DNA of 61,014 nt, taken from positions 1 through 61,014 of the forward strand of contig JAQUAF010000033.1 of the NCBI GenBank assembly GCA_028687435.1, in the 5' to 3' direction. The stretch comes from Verrucomicrobiia bacterium (GTDB lineage Bacteria > Verrucomicrobiota > Verrucomicrobiia > JABWAM01). Of the stretch, positions 8,209-17,176 are shown piece after piece. The position numbers and the translations under genes were made by a program. Numbering within the stretch: position 1 is the first letter of the stretch; every line of letters begins with the position of its first letter. The notes beneath the pieces are model-generated. The model did not search any database and was not told the origin of the DNA. It was given only the letters and a program-made list of their open reading frames with translations.

Positions 8209-9828
8209 TCACTTCACCAGACTCAACAGGCTCTCAAGCTCCGGGTCTTCCGGCACATGAAGGCGCCGGGCGATCCGGTAATGTTTGCGGGCCAGTTCAA
8301 GAAAAGGCGGTTTCTGGGTGGCGTACAGCAAGGCCAGGTTGTAATGCGCCTCTCCAAAATCCTTGTTCAACTGCAGGGCTTTCAACAACGCCCGTTCAGC
8401 AAGGGCATATTCCCCGCTCTGACCGTAGGCAATTCCCAGGTAATTGTAACAACTGGTGTTGCTCGGTTCGATCGCCAGAGCCCTGCCGAGAACATCCACC
8501 GCCTCCTTTGCCCGTTCCTGCTTGGACAACACACGCCCCAGCATGGACAAGGAAAAAAGATCCCTCGGCTCCGTCTCCAAAACCGTCCGAAACATCACTT
8601 CAGCATCCATCAGGTTGCCCTTCTGAAAAAGCACCACCCCCAAATTGGATAGTGCCGTCAAATGCCGGGGTTCCGCTTTTAAAATCTGCCCGTACAACAA
8701 CGCCGCCCCGTCCAGATCGTTTCGCGCAAACAACCGCTGGGCTTCCGACTCCAAGGCAGGAACATTCACCTTGGGCTCATTCTTTGCAGGCGCCTTTTTG
8801 ATGTCGCCCCCGGATGCCGCGGCTGCAGGTTGATCCGGCAGAGTGGGAGGGGTGATCATGACCTCCTGTCGCACCGGCCTGGCCTCATGCGCCGCCAAAA
8901 CCTCCTCCTTCTTGCTTGCCATGGAGGGCAATGCATCCTTCGGCGCCAACGATTTGCCGCCCATTTCCACAAAAACAAAGTCGCTTCCCTCATTCCCATT
9001 GGCAGCGCGAACCGGACCATAAACCATTCTGGCGCCCTGAAATTCCACCCCCCCGTCCTTGATCCAACCCGCCAGATCCGACGCCGAAAAAACCGGCTGG
9101 GGAATCCCATCCAGCACCTGCAGCAATCGGTTGCCAAAACGGCTTTCCGAAGGCAGCGCATCCCGGTAACCGCTCGCTATGCACCACCGGCTTCGCTGCC
9201 CCAACGCCTGGCGGTAACGGCTTTCCTCCCCCGCATTCCTTCCTCCATGCCAATCGTGGATCATCCACTCACTGCAGGAGGAATCGTTCAACAACAACAC
9301 GTGCCGGGCCTTCAGCCTCGACAAATACCCGCGCACCTCATACAAGCGCAGCCATTTCTGATCCGCTTGGGCTCGGGGCGCAAAAGCCACCCCATCGTGC
9401 GGAATCCAATAAGCCTCCTGCGCGGAGGAAAAGAAAAAACTTTGCCCGGCAAAATAGATCAATACCGCATCGTTCTCCCGCATCTCCCCGACCAAACGCT
9501 CCAATTCCTCCAAAATTCGCTCGCGAGTCGCCTCCTGATCCAACAGCAACCGCGTATCGGAAAATCCATACTTGGAGGACAGAACTTGAGCCAGCTTTTC
9601 CGCGTCAGCCCTCGCCCAGGGAACTTTTGACCAATGAACATAATCGCTGATCCCCACGATCAAGGCATGATAAACAGGCAGCCGGACATTCTCCCCCAAC
9701 AAACGCGTCACAATCTCATCACGAACCTGGCTCGTCGCCAAAACGCCCACCCCATGCGCAACGGAAACCGCCGAGCACATTATCATTGCCAGACATGCAG
9801 CCTGAATATGTTTAAAATGAACCATCAT
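8209..9828 (-). CDS. Secreted caspase-like (peptidase C14) protein with TPR repeats, catalytic His replaced
   Basis: 539 residues. A signal peptide (about residues 1-30) is followed by a caspase-fold domain (about 50-290): HALIVGISDYVHW, RADAEKLAQVL, a strand ending YFAGQS at 125-130, and LLLNDSSCSEW with Cys185. In active family members the first motif ends in GHG; here it is GQS, so the catalytic histidine is a glutamine (Q129) while the cysteine is kept. A linker with proline and alanine follows, then about four TPR units (residues about 370-525). It may be a non-peptidase scaffold or a divergent enzyme. The neighbouring sugar genes do not explain its role. Confidence 0.75.
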   Translation of the reverse strand: MMVHFKHIQAACLAMIMCSAVSVAHGVGVLATSQVRDEIVTRLLGENVRLPVYHALIVGISDYVHWSKVPWARADAEKLAQVLSSKYGFSDTRLLLDQEATRERILEELERLVGEMRENDAVLIYFAGQSFFFSSAQEAYWIPHDGVAFAPRAQADQKWLRLYEVRGYLSRLKARHVLLLNDSSCSEWMIHDWHGGRNAGEESRYRQALGQRSRWCIASGYRDALPSESRFGNRLLQVLDGIPQPVFSASDLAGWIKDGGVEFQGARMVYGPVRAANGNEGSDFVFVEMGGKSLAPKDALPSMASKKEEVLAAHEARPVRQEVMITPPTLPDQPAAAASGGDIKKAPAKNEPKVNVPALESEAQRLFARNDLDGAALLYGQILKAEPRHLTALSNLGVVLFQKGNLMDAEVMFRTVLETEPRDLFSLSMLGRVLSKQERAKEAVDVLGRALAIEPSNTSCYNYLGIAYGQSGEYALAERALLKALQLNKDFGEAHYNLALLYATQKPPFLELARKHYRIARRLHVPEDPELESLLSLVK

Positions 9829-10353
9829 CTATAAAAATCCATCTCTCCATGCCCCAGTGGCCGGGTCGCTCCAGATGCCCAGGCAACCAAAGCGTATCCT
9901 GACATATCGGCATCTCCTGCCATCTCCTTAAACCTTCCTTCAAAATTATCCCTTGTCAAATCCATAAAAAAACCTTTGCCGCGCAAAGCAGGAATCGTTA
10001 CTTCGACCTGGGCGGCAGAAGAGCGCTCAGGAAATCACGGGATTTTTTGACATCCGTTGAGTTGGGAATGGATCCACCTGCCTGCCATCTCCGGCCAGCC
10101 ACAACCTGCCCTGCGGGAAAACCTCGGTCACCGGCACCGGCTCCAGCTATTGGTGAAAGTTGGAGAAGCAAAACTCAAAACTTTTCCGGGCAAAAAAATA
10201 GCTTGCATCTTTTCAGCTTTCCCCATAAGGAGAAGGTGCTTCTTCAAAAAGGGGCGTGTGTGTCGGGTGCGAATGTCTCCCCGTCTTTCGACGGTGTTGT
10301 GACTTGTGTTGCATCAGCGGCAAAACATGCCGCCTGTGAAGAACCAGTGAAAT
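9829..10353. other. Intergenic leader region upstream of rpsO
   Basis: Divergent spacer between the caspase-like gene (minus) and rpsO (plus). No convincing gene is present. One promoter-like pair for the plus strand is TTGCAT at 10203-10208 and TAAGGA at 10226-10231 with a 17-base spacer, but it is weak. A small hairpin lies just before rpsO (listed separately). Confidence 0.4.
10317..10333 (+). promoter_or_regulatory. Hairpin in the rpsO leader
   Basis: GCGGC and GCCGC flank a 7-base loop about 20 bases before the rpsO start. S15 proteins commonly bind their own leader to repress translation, so this is a candidate site. The stem is only five base pairs and no pseudoknot was demonstrated. 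Confidence 0.3.
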
Positions 10354-10617
10354 ATGGATGCTAAAACCAAATCACAAATCATGCGTGACTACCAAGTGCA
10401 CCAGCGCGACACCGGCTCGGCCGACGTGCAGATTGCGCTGCTCACGCATAACATTAATCGGTTGACCGGACATTTGCAGCAAAACGTCAAGGACCACAGT
10501 TCCAGACGCGGTTTGTTGCGCATGGTCAGCCTGCGGCGCCGGTTGCTGGACTATTTGCACCAGCAGGACTCGGCCCGCTATCAAAAACTCATCAAAAAAC
10601 TCAGCCTAAGAAAGTAA
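10354..10617 (+). CDS. rpsO: Ribosomal protein uS15
   Basis: 87 residues, the normal length for S15. The 16S rRNA-binding signature is clear: HQRDTGSADVQIALLTHNIN and HLQQNVKDHSSRRGLLRMVS, ending KLIKKLSLRK. It binds the central domain of 16S rRNA in the small subunit. pnp follows 137 bases downstream, the conserved rpsO-pnp order. No strong Shine-Dalgarno sequence precedes the ATG. Confidence 0.97.
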   Translation: MDAKTKSQIMRDYQVHQRDTGSADVQIALLTHNINRLTGHLQQNVKDHSSRRGLLRMVSLRRRLLDYLHQQDSARYQKLIKKLSLRK

Positions 10618-10661
10618 GGCGCCAACGACCGCGCCACTCTCGAGGTCCCGCTAGAGCACCT

Positions 10662-10691
10662 TGCGTCCCTCCCTTTTTAGCGAAGGACGCA
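10662..10691 (+). promoter_or_regulatory. Hairpin between rpsO and pnp
   Basis: TGCGTCC (10662-10668) pairs with GGACGCA (10685-10691) around a 16-base loop. In other bacteria this intercistronic position holds an attenuator and an RNase III processing site controlling pnp; the same role is inferred here from position only. Confidence 0.5.
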
Positions 10692-10753
10692 GAGTACTCT
10701 TGCCAGGTCCCCGGGGGTTGGGATGATGTCGAAAGCCGCCTTTGTTTACCCCT

Positions 10754-12943
10754 ATGCCTACTCAAGTCTCTCGTGCCATTGGCCAATGTGAAATCCAGAT
10801 TGAAACCGGACGGATGGCCCGTCAAAGCGACGGCTCCGTAACCGTCCGAGCCGGCGAATCCATCGTGTTCGTCGCCTCCGTCGCCTCCGCAAAACCTTCA
10901 GAACATGACTTCTTCCCGCTGACCGTCGATTATCGCGAAAAAGCCGCCGCCGCAGGAAAGTTCCCCGGTGGATACTTCAAACGCGAAGGCCGCCCCACGG
11001 AAAAGGAAATCCTCACTTCTCGAATGATCGACCGCCCCCTGAGGACACTCTTCCCCAAGGGATTCATGAACGAAGTCCAGGTCATCGCCATCCTCCTGTC
11101 CGCCGACGGAGTGTCGGATCCCGATATCCTGGCCATGAACGGCGCCTCCGCAGCCCTCATGGTTTCCGATATCCCTTGGAACGGCCCGATCGGCGCCGTC
11201 CGCGTGGGCCGCGTCAACAATGAGTTCGTGGTGAATCCCAACCACAACCAGATGGTCGAAAGCACCATGGATCTCGTCTATGTCGGAACCGAAGAGGAAA
11301 TCCTCATGATCGAGGGCAGCGCCAAGGAAATCCCCGAGGATGTTTTCTATCAGGCCATGGAATTCGGTCATCGATATGTGCGCGAAATGGTCGCCATGCA
11401 AAAGGAACTGGCCCAAAAAGCCGGCAAACCCAAACGGACCGCGCAACTGCGGCTGCCCCGCGAAACAATCCTCGAGGAAGCCCGCGCCATCATCGGCAAC
11501 CGCATCCTCCCCGCCCTGCTCTCCCCGGGCAAGATGCAGCGCGAAACCGAGGTCGGCAAGCTGCGCGAGGAAGTCGTTTCCAGCCTCACGGCAAAATATC
11601 CGGACATCACCGAATTTGAAATCAACCAGGCCTTTGACTACATCCAGAAACGGGCTGTTCGCGACGCCGTGCTCAACGAAGGCAAACGTTGCGACGGCCG
11701 CGCCTTGGACCAGGTCCGCCCAATTCATGGCGAAACCGGCCTGCTTCCCCGCGCCCACGGTTCCGCGCTCTTCCAGCGCGGCGAAACCCAGACGCTCGTT
11801 CTGGCCACCTTCGGCACCTCCGAGGATATCCAGGAAATGGACAACTACGGCGGCGGCGATGCATGCAAAAGCTTCATCCTGCATTACAACTTCCCGCCGT
11901 TCTCCACCAACGAAACCGGACGCTTCACCAGCCCGGGCCGCCGCGAAATCGGTCACGGCGCCCTGGCGGAGCGTTCCATTGAACCCATGGTCCCCGGCAA
12001 TGTGGACTTCCCCTACACCATCCGCTTGACCTCCGAAATCATGGAATCCAACGGTTCAACCTCCATGGCATCGGTCTGCGGCGGAAGCCTGGCCCTCTTC
12101 GACGCCGGCGTGCCCATGAAGGCGCCGGTGGCCGGCATCTCTGTTGGACTGGTCAGGGAACAAAACAAGGCCATCCTTCTCACGGACATCATTGGCACCG
12201 AGGATTTCTTCGGCGACATGGATTTCAAACTGGCCGGAACCCGCAACGGCGTGACCGGATTCCAGCTCGATCTCAAACTCCCCGGCCTGCCCTTCGACCT
12301 GATGAAACAGGCCATCGAACGGGCTCGGGTGGCCCGCATGCACATCCTGGATGAAATGAACAAAATCCTGGCCACCCCGCGCGACCGCATGTCCCCCTAC
12401 GCCCCAAAGATCAAGGTCCTGATGATCAACCCGGAAAAGATCGGCGCGGTCATCGGCCCCGGCGGCAAAGTCATCCGCAAGATCCAGCAGGATACCGGCG
12501 CCGAAATCTCCATCGAGGATTCCGGCGAAATCAAGGTTTACAGTTCCAACCAGGAATCCGGCGACCGCGCCATCTCCATGATCGAGGCCATCGTCGCCGA
12601 AATCGAGGAAGGCAAAATCTACAAAGGCCACGTGGTCGGCATCAAGGAATTTGGCTGCTTCGTTGAAGTCCTCCCGGGCAAGGACGGCATGGTTCATATC
12701 TCCGAACTCGCCAATGTCCGCGTCAATAAGGTCGAGGACATCTGCAAAATCGGCGACGAAATGACCGTCAAATGCATCGGCATCGACGACAGAGGCCGCG
12801 TGCGCTTGAGCCGCAAGGCCGCCATGGCCGATCTGGACCAGCAGGCCCAGGGAGGCGAAGGCGTCCCCGCTCCCGCCGGCAATGCGGATCAACAGGATCA
12901 CAGCCGCCCTGAACGCTCATCCCGCCCGCCGGCGCGGCGATAA
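10754..12943 (+). CDS. pnp: Polyribonucleotide nucleotidyltransferase (PNPase)
   Basis: About 729 residues. Two RNase PH-like domains flank a helical linker: the first begins near residue 8 ([20 protein letters not shown]) and the second near 310 ([14 protein letters not shown]). [12 protein letters not shown] is the catalytic aspartate region. They are followed by a KH domain ([19 protein letters not shown], about 555-610) and an S1 domain ([15 protein letters not shown], about 620-690). It degrades RNA from the 3' end by phosphorolysis in the degradosome. I use ATG 10754; a TTG four codons upstream is also in frame. A strong terminator follows. Confidence 0.96.
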   Translation: MPTQVSRAIGQCEIQIETGRMARQSDGSVTVRAGESIVFVASVASAKPSEHDFFPLTVDYREKAAAAGKFPGGYFKREGRPTEKEILTSRMIDRPLRTLFPKGFMNEVQVIAILLSADGVSDPDILAMNGASAALMVSDIPWNGPIGAVRVGRVNNEFVVNPNHNQMVESTMDLVYVGTEEEILMIEGSAKEIPEDVFYQAMEFGHRYVREMVAMQKELAQKAGKPKRTAQLRLPRETILEEARAIIGNRILPALLSPGKMQRETEVGKLREEVVSSLTAKYPDITEFEINQAFDYIQKRAVRDAVLNEGKRCDGRALDQVRPIHGETGLLPRAHGSALFQRGETQTLVLATFGTSEDIQEMDNYGGGDACKSFILHYNFPPFSTNETGRFTSPGRREIGHGALAERSIEPMVPGNVDFPYTIRLTSEIMESNGSTSMASVCGGSLALFDAGVPMKAPVAGISVGLVREQNKAILLTDIIGTEDFFGDMDFKLAGTRNGVTGFQLDLKLPGLPFDLMKQAIERARVARMHILDEMNKILATPRDRMSPYAPKIKVLMINPEKIGAVIGPGGKVIRKIQQDTGAEISIEDSGEIKVYSSNQESGDRAISMIEAIVAEIEEGKIYKGHVVGIKEFGCFVEVLPGKDGMVHISELANVRVNKVEDICKIGDEMTVKCIGIDDRGRVRLSRKAAMADLDQQAQGGEGVPAPAGNADQQDHSRPERSSRPPARR

Positions 12944-12989
12944 CGGCGGCAGACATCATAACCGCGGCTGACGCTGTCTTAAGAATCAC

Positions 12990-13027
12990 AACGCCGCCAA
13001 GCCCATCGGGTTTGGCGGCGTTTTTTT
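12990..13027 (+). terminator. Rho-independent terminator after pnp
   Basis: AACGCCGCCAA pairs with TTGGCGGCGTT around a loop of about 11 bases, followed by a run of T to 13027. This is a textbook intrinsic terminator 47 bases after the pnp stop. Confidence 0.93.
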
Positions 13028-13109
13028 GCCGGCCAAATCCGATAACAGAATGGCTCCGGACCATTCTTCCCCACATCGACAACTCCCCGTCCGCATGCCG
13101 AGAATGAAT

Positions 13110-13479
13110 TAGCCCGAGTTTCTCAGATTTCGGCGTTTTTCAATTATTTTTCGACATCCTTCAGGTTCAAACTTTGGAAAAAGCCGTATTTTGGCGTGTG
13201 TGGAGACCTGCTCCATGGATTTTATTTCCAAGTTGTGTCATGGGTATGACACTGCAATTTATCTTCGCGGCAACAAGCGGTGCAGGAGCCCCGCCCTCCT
13301 TTGAACAGCGATGGAATTGACGGAGGGCTGGCCTCCCGGACAGCCAAGGGGAAAAAGGGATGCCAATTTCGAGGCATCGAAAAAAATGTGTTGGAGACTC
13401 AGCCCCTTGACATCTACATGATCAGGGAAGGAGTTGCAAAAATTGCGCATTTTTTACGAAATCTGAGAAACTCGGGTTA
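13110..13479. mobile_element. TA-bounded non-coding element with 23-bp terminal inverted repeats (MITE-like)
   Basis: The left end (13110-13132) and right end (13457-13479) are inverted copies differing at one base; the shared core is CCCGAGTTTCTCAGATTTCG. Each end terminates in TA, as expected for IS630/Tc1-type insertion. The 370-bp interior holds no convincing gene. It carries a decayed copy of the GC-rich palindrome (13277-13339) and a small hairpin GTGTCAT/ATGACAC near 13237-13254. A non-autonomous transposon derivative is the best reading. Confidence 0.7.
13277..13339. repeat. Decayed GC-rich palindrome (family D, copy 2)
   Basis: The left arm GCGGTGCAGGAGCCCCGCCC is close to the other copies. 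The right arm (GGAGGGCTGGCCTCCCGG) has several changes. It sits inside the TA-bounded element. Confidence 0.6.
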
Positions 13480-13602
13480 GGCCGTGCCCAAGGCCCGGCA
13501 ACTGCTCGACGCTCGATGGCCGATCCGCCTTCGTCTCGCTTGTGGCGGCACTTCGGCAAGACAAGTGCTTGACGCAAAGCCAACTGGATTCCCGCTTTCG
13601 CG

Positions 13603-13816
13603 CATTCGCGTCAACCTAAGGAATCAATGAATCATATCTCTATCATAGGCGGTGCGGGAGCCCCGCCCTCCATTTTTTACCGTGCAGACAATGGAGGGCG
13701 GGGCTCCCGCACCGCTTCCATCAGAACGGAATGGTTCCAGATTGGGCAAATGTTAGCGGCGTTGGGCAGGACGCCCTCGTTCCCAGGAAAGGATCTCAAT
13801 TAGCTTGACGCCTATG
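13603..13816. mobile_element. TIR element inserted in a dRS3-like palindrome (copy 1, 214 bp)
   Basis: It begins CATTCGCGTCAACCTAAG and ends CTTGACGCCTATG, imperfect terminal inverted repeats. On both sides the palindrome core CGCTTTCGCG is present (13593-13602 and 13817-13826), as expected for a target duplication. The interior carries a perfect GC-rich palindrome (13649-13715) and no gene. A second element with matching ends sits at 42011-42206 in the same target. Confidence 0.75.
13649..13715. repeat. GC-rich palindrome (family D, copy 3)
   Basis: Perfect 25-base arms (GCGGTGCGGGAGCCCCGCCC and onward, ending CTCCAT) separated by 17 bases. Nested inside the TIR element at 13603-13816. Confidence 0.9.
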
Positions 13817-13947
13817 CGCTTTCGCGGGAATGACAACGGTGAAATGGGCATACTCCCCTTCCGTCATTCCCGCGAATGCGGGAATCCAGAGATTGTCACA
13901 ATTTCGTTTTATCCGAAAACATTGAAATTCCTGAACATTAAAACACC

Positions 13948-13974
13948 TTGACATGAACTATTGTGCGGTATAAG
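13948..13974 (+). promoter_or_regulatory. Candidate sigma-70 promoter for the cresol-dehydrogenase-like gene
   Basis: TTGACA (13948-13953) and TATAAG (13969-13974) with a 15-base spacer, about 65 bases before the start codon and directly after the repeat tail. The boxes are good but the spacer is short. Confidence 0.5.
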
Positions 13975-14039
13975 AAAAAACGGACTTAAATATCCGCAGC
14001 CTCCAATCCGCCAACCCGACATCAAAAGGATGCACGACG

Positions 14040-15641
14040 ATGACCTCCCTATCCGAAGCTATTGAATCATGGAAAAAAATCCTGGGTGAACAATATGTGC
14101 TCACCGATCCATCCAAAATCGCGCCTTATCACAATAATGTCAGCGCCCTGACCCGCAAAGCGCCCGCTGTCCTGCGTCCAAATTCGACCCAACAAGTCCG
14201 GGATATCGTTCGGGTCGCCAATCAATTCAAAACGCCATTGTATCCGGTCGGCTGCGGAAAAAATCTCGGCTTGGGCTCCCAACTCCCGGTCAGGGACGGA
14301 ACCAGCATCGTGGATCTTTCGCGAATGAACCGCATCCTCGAAGTCAATGCCGAACAACATTACGCCGTGGTCGAACCCGGCGTCAGCCAGGGACAACTCT
14401 ACGATCACCTCCTCAACAACCAAATCCCCCTGCGCCTGAATGTGACCGGGTGCGGACGCGAGGCCAGCGTCATCGGCAACGTCCTGGAACGCGGCATCGG
14501 CTATTTCTCCACCCGCGCGGATTCCCTTTCCGGCATGGAAGTGGTCCTCGGCAACGGCGAAATCATCCGCACCGGGTTCGGCCATTACCCCAATTGCAAG
14601 ACCGTCCATACCTACCGCTACGGCATCGGCCCCGACTTGAACGGGCTGTTCTCCCAGGGCAACTTCGGCATCGTCACCTCCGCCGGCGTCGATCTGATGC
14701 CAAAGAAGGGAACCCACATGACCATCATCGCCTCCCTTCGCCGGGAGGAGGATCTCTCAAAATTCATCGACACGCTGGCCGACCTGCGCAGAAGCGGCGT
14801 CATTCAGGCCGTGGTCCATGTCGGCAATAAACACCGCACGGAAATCACCCTGGCCCCCTTGGTTTGCGCGGAACTTGAAAAAAACGGAATAAACACCGAT
14901 CTCCGGCGCAAAACATTGGAACTCCTGGCCTCGGAAAATTTCGGCCCATGGAGCGCCATCATCGGACTGTTCGGGCCCAGGCGCCAAATGTCCGCCCTGC
15001 GCCGGGAAACCTGGCAGCGGCTGCGTCCATTCGCCAGGATCGTTTTCCTCAATGACACCCTTCTGAACATCGCCAGCCAGCTTCTCGATCTGGCAGCCTT
15101 CATCCCCTTCTTTTCGCGCAAACGAACCATCCTCAACGCGGTCAAACCCCTCTATGGCCTCAGCAAGGGCATCCCCACCGATGCCGCCATGAACAGCCTC
15201 TATTGGCCCGTGGGCGAGCGTCCTCCCGATAAAAAATTCGACGCCGACCAGACCCCCTGCGGCATGCTCTACTGCCTGCCCATGATGCCCCTTAGCGGCA
15301 AGGTCGCAAAGGAAACCATGGACGCGACCGACCGCATCTCCGCCAAACACGGCTTCAACCACTGCACCACCCTCAACATGCTGGACCACAAAACCCTGGA
15401 AGCCGTCATCAGCCTGCCCTTTGACCGGAGAAATTCCGGCCAAACCCAGGCCGCCCACCGATGCCTTGATGAAACCCTCCGCTACTACATTGATGCCGGC
15501 TACCCCCCCTACCGCGTCGGCATCCAATCCATGTCCGCCGTCATCGACGAAAAAGACTCCTTCTGGCAAACCGTCCGCAGCCTCAAAAACGCCATGGACC
15601 CCAACCATATCATCGCCCCCGGGCGCTACAACCTGGCCTGA
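14040..15641 (+). CDS. FAD-linked oxidoreductase, 4-cresol dehydrogenase / vanillyl-alcohol oxidase type
   Basis: 533 residues. The N-terminal FAD-binding (PCMH) domain contains LYPVGCGKNLGLGSQLPVRD, VVEPGVSQGQLYDHL and SLSGMEVVLGNGEIIRTG. The stretch GPDLNGLFSQGNFGIVTSAG is very close to PchF-type flavoproteins. The C-terminal half (about 240-530) is the substrate-binding domain. PchF and relatives oxidise para-alkyl phenols or 4-hydroxybenzyl alcohols and pass electrons to a cytochrome c; no cytochrome subunit gene is adjacent. AAAAGGA lies 9 bases before the ATG. A phenol-type sensor is encoded 7 kb away. Substrate is inferred at family level only. Confidence 0.8.
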   Translation: MTSLSEAIESWKKILGEQYVLTDPSKIAPYHNNVSALTRKAPAVLRPNSTQQVRDIVRVANQFKTPLYPVGCGKNLGLGSQLPVRDGTSIVDLSRMNRILEVNAEQHYAVVEPGVSQGQLYDHLLNNQIPLRLNVTGCGREASVIGNVLERGIGYFSTRADSLSGMEVVLGNGEIIRTGFGHYPNCKTVHTYRYGIGPDLNGLFSQGNFGIVTSAGVDLMPKKGTHMTIIASLRREEDLSKFIDTLADLRRSGVIQAVVHVGNKHRTEITLAPLVCAELEKNGINTDLRRKTLELLASENFGPWSAIIGLFGPRRQMSALRRETWQRLRPFARIVFLNDTLLNIASQLLDLAAFIPFFSRKRTILNAVKPLYGLSKGIPTDAAMNSLYWPVGERPPDKKFDADQTPCGMLYCLPMMPLSGKVAKETMDATDRISAKHGFNHCTTLNMLDHKTLEAVISLPFDRRNSGQTQAAHRCLDETLRYYIDAGYPPYRVGIQSMSAVIDEKDSFWQTVRSLKNAMDPNHIIAPGRYNLA

Positions 15642-15687
15642 TCAAAAACGGATTTGATTCACAGCCGGGTTTTGCCAGTATATCCCC

Positions 15688-15915
15688 ATGAGCGACATGG
15701 CTGAACGCGCGCGCCGGGCGGCGCGCATCGTGGAAAAACCCGGACTGTTCAAGGTTTGCGAAGGATGCGAATCCATCGTCATCCGCGACGCCAACACATG
15801 TCCCAACTGCCATGGCTACCGTTTTGACGAGGATCCCCAACGGGTGATCGAACAAGCCCACATCCTCGGCAGCCGCCCCCAAACAAGCGTCAAACCTGGC
15901 GATCTGGAGGATTGA
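15688..15915 (+). CDS. Small zinc-ribbon protein
   Basis: 75 residues with one zinc-ribbon: CEGC at about 24-27 and CPNC at about 38-41, spaced as a four-cysteine zinc site. The N-terminus is basic (ERARRAARIVEKPG) and the C-terminus acidic. It may bind nucleic acid or a protein partner; no function is known to me. It starts 46 bases after the flavoprotein gene and could be cotranscribed. ATG 15697 is an alternative start. Confidence 0.7.
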   Translation: MSDMAERARRAARIVEKPGLFKVCEGCESIVIRDANTCPNCHGYRFDEDPQRVIEQAHILGSRPQTSVKPGDLED

Positions 15916-16030
15916 TCGCGCCTGCGGCCCGGCCATCTCAACGCGCGCTCCTCAGACTTTTTGAAGTCCAAAATCAGATTTTGTCCGATTTGCGCCATCC
16001 ATAAAGTATTGTATATTTTCCGCTATCCAT

Positions 16031-16408
16031 ATGCCTTCAGCCCATCCCCCGGAAAAACAGCCCATGTGCGCAAAAAAGAATCACGGGCTCTCCAGGCGCG
16101 CGCATTCCTGCAAAAATCAAAACGGGTGGCTGGATCCCGAAGGGGTGTTGCATCCGCTGGACGCTCCCAACCAGCATTGCAAATGGTGCGTCAAAGGCGG
16201 CGCCACCTCAGGTTGCCAGACCGGGCAGGCGGGGAAAAACGGCTGCGCCCTCGAAAATCAAGGCTGGTTCAAGCTGACCAACGGCAAATGGATTTTCCTT
16301 TTTCCATTCAAGCTGACCAAAAAACAATGCGACTACATCTTCGACTGGCATATCCACAACGAACAACCCCTCGACGAATTCATTCGCATCATCAAAGGGG
16401 TGTTTTGA
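16031..16408 (+). CDS. Hypothetical cysteine-rich protein
   Basis: 125 residues from ATG 16031, or 114 from ATG 16064. Not recognised. It has five cysteines in the first two thirds (CKNQNGWLDPEG, QHCKWCVKGG, GCQTGQAGKNGC) and a C-terminal part rich in aromatics (NGKWIFLFPFKLTKKQCDYI). The CxxC and spaced cysteines suggest a metal site. An A+T-rich promoter-like stretch (TATTGTATATT near 16007-16017) lies just upstream. Confidence 0.6.
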   Translation: MPSAHPPEKQPMCAKKNHGLSRRAHSCKNQNGWLDPEGVLHPLDAPNQHCKWCVKGGATSGCQTGQAGKNGCALENQGWFKLTNGKWIFLFPFKLTKKQCDYIFDWHIHNEQPLDEFIRIIKGVF

Positions 16409-16444
16409 TTTTGCCGGCTGCGCGCCAGCAGGAAAACTCCGCTT

Positions 16445-17176
16445 TCAGGCAGTCCCCCTGAAGCTTATCGGCGTGATCCCTTTGCTGATGGCATAACGAA
16501 CCAGATCCGCCAGATTTTCCATCTTGAGCTTTTGCATCAGATGAGTCCGGTGCGTATGCACTGTCTTGACGCTGACATGAAGCATGCCGGCAATCTCCTT
16601 GACGCTTCTCCCCTCAGCCAGCAATTGCAGCACCTCTCTCTCCCGGTCGCTGAGATCGGGCGCATCCTTCCCCGTTGCCGCCGCCGAGCTCTTCACATAA
16701 TCCTCGATCACCACCTCGGATATGGACGGACTGATATAGGATTTTCCATCAAAAATCAGGCCAATGGCAAAACGCAACTCTTTGACCGCGCATTCCTTGA
16801 GCAAGTAGCCGCTGGCGCCGGACGAAAAAGCCCTGGCGATGTATTCACGCTCCGCATGCATCGAAAGGATCAATATCTTGACCTCCGGCTGGCGGGCGTG
16901 AATCTGGCGGGTCGCCTCAATGCCATTCAATCCCTCCATGCCGATGTCCATGATCACCACATCGGGAGAAAGGCTCGCGCATTTGGTTACCGCGTCACGC
17001 CCTTGGTCAACCTGTTCAATCACCTTGAACCGGGGTTCCTGCTCGATCAGCACCCTCAACCCCTCTCGCATGATCACATGATCATCCGCCAGAAGGATTC
17101 GAATGCATTTTGCGGCGTTTTCACCCGGGACTTCCGCCGCGGAATGTTCCGGCTCCGTTTTCATATCATTTTTCAT
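16445..17176 (-). CDS. NarL/FixJ family response regulator
   Basis: 243 residues. The receiver domain (about 25-145) has the acidic pocket LLADDH, the phosphoacceptor Asp77 in VVIMDIGM, and the conserved lysine in YLLKE. The C-terminal LuxR-type HTH (about 175-240) reads LSDREREVLQLLAEGRSVKE and VSVKTVHTHRTHLMQKL. Its ATG overlaps the sensor kinase stop (ATGAAAAATGA), so translation is coupled. It is the transcriptional output of the adjacent kinase; target genes are unknown. Confidence 0.93.
   Translation of the reverse strand: MKNDMKTEPEHSAAEVPGENAAKCIRILLADDHVIMREGLRVLIEQEPRFKVIEQVDQGRDAVTKCASLSPDVVIMDIGMEGLNGIEATRQIHARQPEVKILILSMHAEREYIARAFSSGASGYLLKECAVKELRFAIGLIFDGKSYISPSISEVVIEDYVKSSAAATGKDAPDLSDREREVLQLLAEGRSVKEIAGMLHVSVKTVHTHRTHLMQKLKMENLADLVRYAISKGITPISFRGTA

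Larger units (their letters stand above)
13480..13950. repeat. dRS3-like composite repeat (family E, copy 1), interrupted by a TIR element
   Basis: This is the same roughly 215-bp unit as at 18570-18785 and 46318-46575: a CCCGGCAACTGCTCGA arm, the palindrome ATTCCCGCTTTCGCGGGAAT, a spacer with GGTGAAATGGGCATACTCC, a second palindrome ATTCCCGCGAATGCGGGAAT, and a tail with CAATTTCGTTTTATCC. The first palindrome is split at 13602/13817 by an inserted element. The ATTCCC-N8-GGGAAT form equals the neisserial dRS3 pattern. Confidence 0.85.

Noticed and set aside
10047..10364. Small plus-strand open frame before rpsO
   Set aside because: Overlaps the rpsO start, has low-complexity residue content and no ribosome binding site.
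13259..13450. 63-codon minus-strand frame inside the TA-bounded element
   Set aside because: It runs through a palindromic repeat and has no transposase-like motif.
13480..13950. Possible CRISPR-like repeats
   Set aside because: Palindromes are few, unevenly spaced and part of a dispersed repeat; no spacer periodicity and no cas gene.
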